The position numbers and the translations under genes were made by a program. From the NCBI RefSeq assembly GCF_026262575.1, contig NZ_JAPKFL010000012.1:62001-126000 (forward strand): a stretch of 64,000 bases of DNA, given 5' to 3'. This document shows, one piece after another, positions 43,835-50,777 of this stretch. Origin of the DNA: Streptomyces marinisediminis. Its GTDB lineage: Bacteria; Actinomycetota; Actinomycetes; Streptomycetales; Streptomycetaceae. Every line of letters begins with the position of its first letter. Within the stretch, counting starts at the first letter, position 1. The notes under the pieces are model-generated. The model was given only the letters and a program-made list of their open reading frames with translations. It ran no database searches and had not been told where the DNA came from.

Positions 43835-43915
43835 GACGCGGACGCGCGCCCTCCACGCGGACGGCACCCGAAGGGCGGACGGTGCCAGTGCGCGCCGACG
43901 CACCCGAGCGGGGGC
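43835..43915. repeat. 81-bp direct repeat, copy 1
   Basis: Shares nearly all bases with 43941-44020 (106 bp downstream), differing around the CCTCCA/CTACC part. Each copy carries GGCACC-N12-GGTGCC. It lies in the convergent gap after the AarF gene. Confidence 0.85.
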
Positions 43916-43940
43916 ACGCGAGGCCCGGGCGCCACCGGCC

Positions 43941-44020
43941 GACGCGGACGCGCGCCTACCCGCGGACGGCACCCGAAGGGCGGACGGTGCCAGTGCGCGC
44001 CGACGCACCCGAGCGGGGGC
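43941..44020. repeat. 80-bp direct repeat, copy 2
   Basis: Second copy of the repeat at 43835. The frames across the two copies are repetitive Arg/Gly/Ala strings, so non-coding is preferred. Confidence 0.85.
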
Positions 44021-44079
44021 GCCCCAGGCGCGGGCGGCGCCGGTGGGCGCTGGCGCACGTCCGGGGCGCGGGCGGAACG

Positions 44080-44113
44080 CGCCGGAGCCGGGGCGTGGGC
44101 CCCGGCTCCGGCG
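44080..44113. terminator. Terminator between aarF and the wblC-linked gene
   Basis: Perfect 15-bp stem (44080-44094 with 44099-44113) with a 4-nt loop in the convergent gap 43791-44220. Confidence 0.88.
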
Positions 44114-44220
44114 GTAGGTGCGGGCAGTGACACGTGCTGTGGTGAGGTAAGCGGCCGCGGTCAGGTCGTGTGGCCGTCATCGCTGTGACGGCGCCGGATC
44201 ACGGGCATCTCCTGCTCTTT

Positions 44221-44529
44221 TCAGTGCATGACGGTCCTGGCGAGGGCGCGGCGGGCGCGCAGCGAGGCCCGTTCGGCCTTGCGCTGCATGCGTCGGGCGG
44301 CCACCAGGCGGCGGGCGACGCGTTCGCTGTCGACCTCGCGCAGATAGTCCTGCATTCGTGCTCTGCTCAGGGTTTCTGGCATGAGTTGCATGTCCCGGGT
44401 CCTGTTCTGGGGAGCGGCGGACCGTTCCGGCGAGCGGCGGTCGGCCATGGGAAGAAGTGTGTCGTTCATGGGGTCCTGCTGGGCCGGTCCGTACGCGGAC
44501 GGGCGGTCGATGGTGCCGGGCGCGTTCAT
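44221..44529 (-). CDS. Small basic protein coupled to wblC
   Basis: A 102-residue protein, Arg/Ala-rich and helical in its second half (MQDYLREVDSERVARRLVAARRMQRKAERASLRARR). The ATG overlaps the wblC stop (ATGA), giving translational coupling. A shorter start at MNDTLL is possible. Members of this family appear downstream of wblC in streptomycetes. Function unknown; the positively charged helix could bind nucleic acid. Confidence 0.75.
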   Translation of the reverse strand: MNAPGTIDRPSAYGPAQQDPMNDTLLPMADRRSPERSAAPQNRTRDMQLMPETLSRARMQDYLREVDSERVARRLVAARRMQRKAERASLRARRALARTVMH

Positions 44530-44882
44530 GCCGTGACCGGGTTCTTGCGCGGGCGGCCGCGGGGCCGCTTCCGGGGCACCACGACCCCCTGGACGAAGAG
44601 CTCGCCGCCCCACACGCCCCAGGGCTCGCGCCGCTCCTTGGCGCCCGCGAGGCAGGCTTCGCGCAGCGGGCAGGTCTGGCACAGCGACTTGGCGTACTCC
44701 ACGTCGGCCGGGGCCTCGGCGAAGAACACCTCCGGGTCGTAGCTGCGGCACGGTACGGCGGCGCCGAGCCGGTCGATGGCCTGGTCCAGCTCGGTGAGGG
44801 TGGTGAGGGGGAACAAGGAGTCCTCCGGGGTATCAGGCGGGTTCAGGTCGGGGCGTGACGGGGTGTGCGTCTGCGTCTGCAC
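44526..44882 (-). CDS. wblC: WhiB7-type regulator WblC
   Basis: A 118-residue Fe-S transcription factor inducing ribosome-targeting antibiotic resistance. The four cluster ligands are Cys45, Cys68, Cys71 and Cys77. The tryptophan turn EPWGVWGG (86-93) binds the principal sigma factor, and the C-terminal AT-hook (RGRPRK, 108-113) reads AT-rich sites. GTG 44882 follows GAGGAAG at 5 nt. A leader of about 510 nt with an upstream ORF and an intrinsic terminator precedes it. Confidence 0.95.
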   Translation of the reverse strand: MQTQTHTPSRPDLNPPDTPEDSLFPLTTLTELDQAIDRLGAAVPCRSYDPEVFFAEAPADVEYAKSLCQTCPLREACLAGAKERREPWGVWGGELFVQGVVVPRKRPRGRPRKNPVTA

Positions 44883-44945
44883 GGTGACTTCCTCGTCTGT
44901 CGTTGTCGGTCCGGCTGGTGGCCGGGCTGCTTTTGGGCAAACAGA

Positions 44946-44980
44946 AGGGCCGCGGTACCCGGTGTGGGTTCCGCGGCCCT
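44946..44980 (-). terminator. Intrinsic terminator in the wblC leader (attenuator)
   Basis: 10-bp perfect stem (44946-44955 with 44971-44980), continuing inward for 4 more pairs past one mismatch, followed on the minus strand by TCTGTTT. It lies 64 nt before the wblC start, inside the leader, so it can end transcription before the gene. Confidence 0.88.
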
Positions 44981-45004
44981 GGAAGGTGCCGACCTGATCG
45001 CCGA

Positions 45005-45271
45005 TCAGGCTGGATCTCTCCAGGGTTCGAGCCCACGGAAGGCCCACATCGTGTGGTGCTGCGTCTTCTGGCGACCAAAGCCGGCATCCGCCGCGCCAAG
45101 GGCATAGGTCTGCGCCTGTGCCGCCGCTGCTACTGCGGACGCCTCGATCGGTCGCTCATCGCTGATCCGGGCACAGGGCAGACCGGTGCCACGGACGGAG
45201 GAGCCGAGCAGGCAGGTGGCAACGACCGAGCGCTCGGTCACTTCGCCGGTGTTGGTCAGAATTCCGATCAC
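45005..45271 (-). CDS. Candidate leader ORF of wblC
   Basis: An 88-codon ORF from GTG 45271, with GGAGG 8 nt upstream, ending 25 nt before the attenuator. A nested 14-residue ORF (MWAFRGLEPWRDPA, start 45049) shares the stop and resembles the short upstream ORFs of whiB7 genes. CCCTGGA within codons 83-85 (45019-45025) complements TCCAGGG (44977-44983) at the foot of the attenuator, so ribosome position could choose between terminator and antiterminator. The start choice is uncertain; the long version could be partly spurious. Confidence 0.55.
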   Translation of the reverse strand: MIGILTNTGEVTERSVVATCLLGSSVRGTGLPCARISDERPIEASAVAAAAQAQTYALGAADAGFGRQKTQHHTMWAFRGLEPWRDPA

Positions 45272-45402
45272 TGGTCTCGCCTCCTCTCGGCGCCTCGGTC
45301 GGGCTCCCCGGCCAGGGGCCGGACCCGAAGATGTTCAGGGATGAGTACATCATGGAGAAGTGGAGAAGATGGGGCGAGTAGCCCGCCCTCTCCACGTCTC
45401 GA

Positions 45403-45440
45403 AGGCTATGGCGCGCGTAGCGGCGTGCGCAAACTATTTT
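45403..45440 (-). promoter_or_regulatory. wblC promoter with AT-rich WblC element
   Basis: Minus-strand TTGCGC (45427-45432), 18-bp spacer, TAGCCT (45403-45408). AAAATAG directly upstream of the -35 (45434-45440) fits the AT-rich element required by WhiB7/WblC. Two copies of AACTTCCCG (45442-45450, 45454-45462) lie just beyond. Confidence 0.8.
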
Positions 45441-45485
45441 CCGGGAAGTTCGGCGGGAAGTTTTGAACGGTGTGTCAGGTTCCGA

Positions 45486-45504
45486 GCGGAAGCTTTCCTT
45501 CCGC
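45486..45504 (-). terminator. Short hairpin after uvrD2
   Basis: 7-bp stem GCGGAAG/CTTCCGC with a 5-nt loop, 8 bp past the uvrD2 stop. Weak but well placed, and it separates uvrD2 from the wblC promoter. Confidence 0.45.
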
Positions 45505-45512
45505 CGGTGGCC

Positions 45513-47702
45513 TCAGCCGGCGTCCCCCGCCTGGTCCGCCAGTTCCTCCCCCGCGCACAGGGCGAGCACGTCCGCCCCGAAGGCCCGGACCTTGCGCGCG
45601 GTGACGCCCGCGATGGCCCGCAGCCCGGACTCGTCGTCGGGCACGGCCTCGGCGATGGCCAGGAGCGTCTTGTCGGTGAAGACGCAGTACTCGGGCTGGC
45701 CGATGAGCCGCCCCTGGCGGGTGCGCCACGCGCGCAGCCGGTCGTAGAGCGCCTCGTCCACGTCGGACGGGCAGCTCTCGCAGCGCATCAGCTTCACCTC
45801 GCCGGCGTCCGTGAGGGTGCGGCCGCACACCCGGCAGCGCACCACCGTCCGCCGCCGCGCCGGGCGGGGCGACGTGCCGTGCTCGACGCCGCCCCGGCCG
45901 GTCGGTGCGCCCCCGCCGCGGGCCGCCGCCGCGCCGGAGCCGGGGCGCAACCCGTCCAGGAACCGGCTGGGCGCGCGGGGCGGGCGGCCCTCGGGGTTGC
46001 GGGTCAGCGACCACGACAGGCGCAGCAGGCGCCGCGCCCGGGTGACGCCGACGTACAGCAGCCGCCGCTCCTCCTCGATCTGGGCGGGCGTCTTGGCGTA
46101 GGTGATGGGCAGCACGCCCTCGACCATGCCGACGAGGAAGACGGCCTCCCACTCCAGCCCCTTGGCCGCGTGCAGGGAGGCCAGGGTGACGCCTTCCACC
46201 GGCGGCGCGTGCTGGGCGGCCGCACGCTGCGACAGCTCCGCGACGAAGTCCGCCAGCGTGGCGCCCCGGCGGGCCGTCGCCACCTCTTCGGCGAGGCGGA
46301 CCAGGGCCGCCAGGGACTCCCAGCGGTCCCGGGCGACGCCCGAGCCCGCCGGTGGCCGCGGCTGCCACCCGGCGCCGCCGAGCACCACGCGCACCTGGTC
46401 GGCCAGGCCCTGCGCGGCGGCCAGCCGCGGGTCGTTGTCACCGGCACGGGCGGCGCCGCGCAGCAGCACCCCCGCCTGCCGGATCTCGGGCCGCTCGAAG
46501 TAGCGCTCGGCCCCGTGCACCTGGTAGGGGACGCCCGCGTCGGCCAGCGCCTGCTCGTAGGCCTCGGACTGGGCGTTGATCCGGTAGAGGACGGCGATCT
46601 CGCCGGCCGGTACGCCCGCGGCGATGAGGTCGCGGATGTGCCGGGCGGTGTCGCGGGCCTCCTCCGGCTCGTCGGGGTACTCGGCGTAGGCGGGCTCGGG
46701 GCCGGGCTCGCGCTGGGAGACCAGCTCCAGCCGGTGCTCGGCCGCCCGGCCCGACGCCTGCGCCAGCAGCCCGTTCGCCAGGTGGACGACCTGCGGCGTC
46801 GAGCGGTAGTCGCGCACCAGGCGCACCACGGTGGCGGTGGGGTGGCGGCGGCGGAAGTCGAGCAGGTGGTCGGGGGTCGCGCCGGTGAAGGAGTAGATCG
46901 TCTGGCTGGCGTCGCCCACCACGCACAGGGTGTCGCGCTCGCCCAGCCACAGGTCCAGCAGCCGCTGCTGGAGCGGGCTGACGTCCTGGTACTCGTCGAC
47001 GACGAAGTGCTGGTACTGGGCGCGCACCCGCTCGGCGACGTCCCGGCTGTCCTGGAGGATGCCGACGGTGAGCAGCAGCACGTCCTCGAAGTCGATGGTG
47101 GCCGTCTCGCGCTTGAGGTTCTCGTAGGCGGTGTAGACGCCGACCGTCTCGGCGGCGTCCCGGGGGAGCTGGCGGGCGGCCTGCGCGGCGGCGGCCGGGT
47201 AGTCGTCCGGGATGGTCTGGGTGACCTTGGCCCACTCGATCTCGCTCGTGACGTCGCGCAGCTCGGCGCGGTCCAGCCGCAGGCCGACGCGGGCGGCCGC
47301 CTCGGCGACCAGGGACGCCTTGCGGTCGACCAGCCGGGGCAGGTCACCGCCGACCGCGCGGGGCCAGAAGAACTGGAGCTGCCGCAGCGCGGCGGAGTGG
47401 AAGGTGCGGGCCTGCACGCCGTCGGCCCCGAGCTGGCGCAGCCGTCCGCGCATCTCCCCCGCGGCGCGGTTGGTGAAGGTGACGGCCAGCACCCCGGCCG
47501 GGGGCAGCACGCCCGCGCGGACGCCGTAGGCGATGCGGTGGGTGATCGCCCGCGTCTTGCCCGTCCCGGCGCCGGCCAGCACGCACACCGGGCCGTGCAG
47601 CGCCGTGGCCACCTCGCGCTGCTCGGGGTCGAGCCCGTCGAGCACCGCGTCGGCCGTCTCGGGCACCGGCGGGAACAGGGTGGAGTGGGTCGCTGCGGTC
47701 AC
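45513..47702 (-). CDS. uvrD2: ATP-dependent 3'-5' DNA helicase UvrD2
   Basis: A 729-residue SF1 helicase. Motif I is AGAGTGKT (43-50), motif II VVDEYQDVSP, and motifs III-VI follow, including LASLHAAKGLEWEAVFL and YVGVTRARRLL. A four-Cys zinc site (CRVCGRT, CESCPS) precedes a C-terminal HRDC domain. This architecture defines UvrD2 rather than UvrD1. GTG 47702 starts divergently from the mycoredoxin gene, 156 bp apart. The mycobacterial homologue is essential. A role in repair or replication is expected. Confidence 0.93.
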   Translation of the reverse strand: MTAATHSTLFPPVPETADAVLDGLDPEQREVATALHGPVCVLAGAGTGKTRAITHRIAYGVRAGVLPPAGVLAVTFTNRAAGEMRGRLRQLGADGVQARTFHSAALRQLQFFWPRAVGGDLPRLVDRKASLVAEAAARVGLRLDRAELRDVTSEIEWAKVTQTIPDDYPAAAAQAARQLPRDAAETVGVYTAYENLKRETATIDFEDVLLLTVGILQDSRDVAERVRAQYQHFVVDEYQDVSPLQQRLLDLWLGERDTLCVVGDASQTIYSFTGATPDHLLDFRRRHPTATVVRLVRDYRSTPQVVHLANGLLAQASGRAAEHRLELVSQREPGPEPAYAEYPDEPEEARDTARHIRDLIAAGVPAGEIAVLYRINAQSEAYEQALADAGVPYQVHGAERYFERPEIRQAGVLLRGAARAGDNDPRLAAAQGLADQVRVVLGGAGWQPRPPAGSGVARDRWESLAALVRLAEEVATARRGATLADFVAELSQRAAAQHAPPVEGVTLASLHAAKGLEWEAVFLVGMVEGVLPITYAKTPAQIEEERRLLYVGVTRARRLLRLSWSLTRNPEGRPPRAPSRFLDGLRPGSGAAAARGGGAPTGRGGVEHGTSPRPARRRTVVRCRVCGRTLTDAGEVKLMRCESCPSDVDEALYDRLRAWRTRQGRLIGQPEYCVFTDKTLLAIAEAVPDDESGLRAIAGVTARKVRAFGADVLALCAGEELADQAGDAG

Positions 47703-47790
47703 CCCGCCATGCTGCCAGGTCCCCGGGGGCGCCGGGTCCGGCCGTCCACAGGGGGGTGCGCCTTGTCATACCGGTGTCCCGCCGGTGGCG

Positions 47791-47816
47791 GGAATCCGGA
47801 CGCCTCTGCTCTCGTT
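47791..47816 (+). promoter_or_regulatory. SigR promoter of the mycoredoxin gene
   Basis: GGAAT (47791-47795), 18-bp spacer, GTT (47814-47816), identical in form to the sigR promoter in this window. It lies 42 bp before the ATG. Confidence 0.88.
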
Positions 47817-47858
47817 GTCCGAAAGCAACACCCGACAACACGAAGGAGCGCCGGTCCC

Positions 47859-48116
47859 ATGACGGGAACCGTGACGATGTACAGCACCACGTGGTGCGGC
47901 TACTGCGTCCGTCTGAAGCGGCAGATGGAGCGCGAGGGCATCGCCTACAACGAGATCAACATCGAGCTGGACCCGGAGTCGGCGTCCTTCGTGGAGAAGA
48001 TCAACGGCGGTGACCAGACGGTGCCGACGGTGGTGGTGGTGCCGTCGGGCGGCGGCGACGAGGTCGTCATGACCAATCCGAGTCTCGCCCAGGTGAAGAA
48101 GGCGCTCGCGGCCTGA
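47859..48116 (+). CDS. mrx1: Mycoredoxin (Mrx1-type glutaredoxin-like)
   Basis: An 85-residue mycothiol-dependent oxidoreductase that reduces S-mycothiolated proteins. The active site is WCGYC (Cys13, Cys16); other family features are DPESASFVEKINGGDQTVPTVVV. ATG 47859 has AGGAG 11 nt upstream. A SigR-type promoter shows that it belongs to the thiol-stress regulon. It is adjacent to uvrD2 and nudC as in other actinobacteria. Followed by a terminator at 48152. Confidence 0.95.
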   Translation: MTGTVTMYSTTWCGYCVRLKRQMEREGIAYNEINIELDPESASFVEKINGGDQTVPTVVVVPSGGGDEVVMTNPSLAQVKKALAA

Positions 48117-48151
48117 ATCCGGCCGTCGGCGGCCTCGGGCCGCCGAGCCGA

Positions 48152-48175
48152 GCCGCCCCGCGGCGGCGGGGCGGC
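48152..48175 (+). terminator. Terminator after mrx1
   Basis: Perfect 10-bp stem (48152-48161 with 48166-48175), 4-nt loop, 36 bp past the stop. Confidence 0.75.
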
Positions 48176-48312
48176 CGCGGGCTCAGGCCCGCCGACTCGG
48201 ACGGCGGGCTCGGACGGCGGGCTCGGGCCGCGGGCTCACACCGGGCTCGGGCCACCGGGCCCGCACACCGGACCCAGGCCGCGAGCTACACAGCAGACCC
48301 GGGCCGCCGGGC

Positions 48313-49257
48313 TCAGGCGGGGGGCGCCTTGGGCAGCGGAGCGCCGTACCACCGCTCGACGAGGCGGGCCGCGATCGAGATGCCCACCAGGGGCAGCACC
48401 TCTCCGTCCTCGATCGCGACGCGCAGCTCCTCGCGGGAGAACCAGCGCGCCTCCTCGATCTCCTCGCCGTCCACGGCGATCTCCGCGGCGGTGGCGCGCG
48501 CGGTGAAGCCGAGCATCAGGCTGGAGGGGAACGGCCACGGCTGGCTGGCGACGTACTCCACCTCGCCCACGGGCAGTCCCGCCTCCTCGAAGACCTCGCG
48601 CCGCACGGCGTTCTCCAGCGACTCCCCCGGCTCGACGAACCCGGCGAGCGTGGAGAAGCGCCCCTCGGGCCAGTGCACCTGGCGGCCGAGCAGCGCCCGG
48701 TCCCGCGCGTCGGTGACGAGCATGATCACCGCGGGGTCGGTGCGCGGGTAGTGCTCGGCGCCGCAGGCCGGGCAGCGCCGGATGTGGCCGGCCGCGGCGA
48801 TGACGGTGCGCTCGCCGCAGCGGGAGCAGAACCGGTGCAGGCGCTGCCAGTTCTCCAGCGCGACGGCGTGCACGAGCAGCGCGGCGTCGCGCTCCCCGAG
48901 CAGGGCGCCGGCCTCGCGCAGCCCGGCGGGGCGGGCGAGGTCGTCCATGCGGCCCGGCAGGGTGTCCTTCTGCAACGCGAAGTAACGCACGCCCTCGGCG
49001 TCGGTACCGAGGAAGTAGCGGTGCGCCTCGGTGATGGGGGCGTCGAAGGTGGGCATGGTCACCAGCTCGGTGCGGCCGTCGTCGGTGTCCACCACGAGCG
49101 CCTGACCGCCGGAGACGACGAAGCACCGCGTGCTCGGGTGGCTCCAGGCCGCCGCGAGCCAGGCCTCGTCCAGCCGGTGGTGCGCGCTGCGGTCGATGCC
49201 CCCGGTGCCGGTGAGCGTCACGGGTGGCTCGGCCTGCTGCTCGGTCCAGGTGGTCAC
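48313..49257 (-). CDS. nudC: NAD(+)/NADH diphosphatase NudC
   Basis: A 314-residue Nudix enzyme that hydrolyses NADH and can remove NAD caps from RNA. A four-Cys zinc ribbon (CSRCG, CPACG; about 145-165), the Nudix box GFVEPGESLENAVRREVFEEAGL, and the NudC-specific SQPWPFPSSLM are present. GTG 49257 with AGGAG 11 nt upstream. It lies 101 bp after the M20 dipeptidase on the same strand. Mycobacterial NudC is linked to isoniazid and ethionamide adduct hydrolysis. Confidence 0.93.
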   Translation of the reverse strand: MTTWTEQQAEPPVTLTGTGGIDRSAHHRLDEAWLAAAWSHPSTRCFVVSGGQALVVDTDDGRTELVTMPTFDAPITEAHRYFLGTDAEGVRYFALQKDTLPGRMDDLARPAGLREAGALLGERDAALLVHAVALENWQRLHRFCSRCGERTVIAAAGHIRRCPACGAEHYPRTDPAVIMLVTDARDRALLGRQVHWPEGRFSTLAGFVEPGESLENAVRREVFEEAGLPVGEVEYVASQPWPFPSSLMLGFTARATAAEIAVDGEEIEEARWFSREELRVAIEDGEVLPLVGISIAARLVERWYGAPLPKAPPA

Positions 49258-49358
49258 GCTGCTCGGTGCTCCTTGTCTGGGGCGGCGGTGGGGCTCGGGC
49301 GCGTCCGCTGCGGACGCGGGCGGGCGGCGGGGCCCGTGGGGCCGAGGGAACCGGTGGG

Positions 49359-50768
49359 TCAGTCGCGGGCCGGCTGCCAGTGGCGCGGCAGGTCGTCCCA
49401 CAGGTGGGCGACGGCTTCGGCCCCCTTCAGCAGCAGCCCCAGCTCCACCTTCTCGTTCGGGGCGTGCCAGCCGTCGGAGGGCACGGAGATGCCGAGGAAG
49501 AGGACGGGGGCGTCCAGGACGTCGCGCAGGTCCGCGGCCGGGCCCGAGCCGCCCTCGCGGGTGAAGCGCACGGGCCGGTCGTCGAAGGCGCGGGACATGG
49601 CGCGCACGACGGACTGGAGCGCGGGGTGGTCCAGCGGCGTCAGGCACGGCCGGGTCGCACCCCAGAAGGTGATCTCGTGCCGGATGCCGTCGGGCAGCCG
49701 GGCCGCCGCCCACTCCCGCACGGCCCGCTGGACGTGGTCCGCGTCCTGCCCGGCGACCAGCCGGAAGGAGAGCTTGAGCTGCGCCCGGGCCGGGACGATC
49801 GTCTTGCCGCCGGGGCCCTGGTAGCCACCGGAGACGCCGTTGACCTCGGCGGTCGGCCGGGCCCAGACGCGTTCGAGCACCGTGTAGCCCTCCTCGCCGA
49901 GCGCGGCGGAGCTGTGCGCGGTGCGCAGCCAGCGCTCCTGGTCGAACGGCAGCTCGGCGAAGAGGGCGCGCTCGCGCTCGGTCAGCTCCACGACGCCGTC
50001 GTAGAACCCGGGGACGGCGACGCGCCGCCGGTCGTCGTGGAGGGCGGCGGCCAGCCGGGCGGCCTCGGTGGCCGGGTTGGGCACGGCGCCGCCGAAGGAG
50101 CCGGAGTGGATGTCCTGGGCGGGGCCGAACAGGTCGATCTGGCAGTCGGTCAGGCCGCGCATGCCGGTGCAGACGGTGGGCGTATCCTCGTCCCACATGC
50201 CGGTGTCCGACACGAGCACGGCGTCGCAGGCGAGCCGGTCGGCGTGGGCGCGCAGCAGCGCGGGGAAGTGGGGCGAGCCGGACTCCTCCTCGCCCTCGAT
50301 CAGCAGCTTGACGTGCACGGCGGGCGCGGTGCGGCCGGTGGCGGCGAGGTGGGCGCGCAGCCCCAGGGTGTGCATCCACACCTGGCCCTTGTCGTCGGCG
50401 GCGCCGCGGGCGTAGAGGCGGCCGTCGCGCTCGGTGGGCTCGAAGGGCTCGCCGAACCAGCCGTCGGAGCGGTCGGCCGGCTGCACGTCGTGGTGACCGT
50501 AGACGAGCACGGTGGGCGCGTCCGGGTCGGCCGAGGGCCACTCGGCGAAGACGGCCGGCAGCCCCGGCGTCGACCAGACCTCCGCGACGGGGAAGCCGGT
50601 CGCGCGCAGTCGTCCGGCCAGCCACTCGGCGCTCCGCCGGACGTCCTCGGCCCGCCCGGGGTCGGCGGAGACCGAGGGTATGCGCAGCCAGTCGACGAGG
50701 TCGGCCAGGAAGGCGGTGGCGTGCGCGGTGACGTGGTCGCGGACGGCGTTGTCCGGGGCGGAGCTCAT
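49359..50768 (-). CDS. M20-family dipeptidase
   Basis: A 469-residue cytoplasmic metallopeptidase. Metal-binding residues appear in VYGHHDVQP (about 90-98), GAADDKGQ (about 127-134) and IEGEEESGSP, with a central dimerisation part (DIHSGSFGG). Length and motifs match the carnosinase-like M20 dipeptidases. ATG 50768 is 9 nt after the adnA stop, so it is the third gene of an adnB-adnA-dipeptidase unit. The natural substrate is unknown. Confidence 0.9.
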   Translation of the reverse strand: MSSAPDNAVRDHVTAHATAFLADLVDWLRIPSVSADPGRAEDVRRSAEWLAGRLRATGFPVAEVWSTPGLPAVFAEWPSADPDAPTVLVYGHHDVQPADRSDGWFGEPFEPTERDGRLYARGAADDKGQVWMHTLGLRAHLAATGRTAPAVHVKLLIEGEEESGSPHFPALLRAHADRLACDAVLVSDTGMWDEDTPTVCTGMRGLTDCQIDLFGPAQDIHSGSFGGAVPNPATEAARLAAALHDDRRRVAVPGFYDGVVELTERERALFAELPFDQERWLRTAHSSAALGEEGYTVLERVWARPTAEVNGVSGGYQGPGGKTIVPARAQLKLSFRLVAGQDADHVQRAVREWAAARLPDGIRHEITFWGATRPCLTPLDHPALQSVVRAMSRAFDDRPVRFTREGGSGPAADLRDVLDAPVLFLGISVPSDGWHAPNEKVELGLLLKGAEAVAHLWDDLPRHWQPARD

Positions 50769-50777
50769 GCCAGGAGC

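Noticed and set aside
42251..44188. 645-codon frame over aarF and the 80-bp repeats
   Set aside because: Shifted frame over the AarF gene, which has every family motif in its own frame.
45240..45259. SigR promoter inside the wblC leader
   Set aside because: GGAAT is present on the minus strand but at 18-19 bp only AGT or GTG follows, not GTT.
45156..45395. 79-codon frame starting MERAGYSPHLL in the wblC leader
   Set aside because: No ribosome site; overlaps the better supported leader ORF in another frame.
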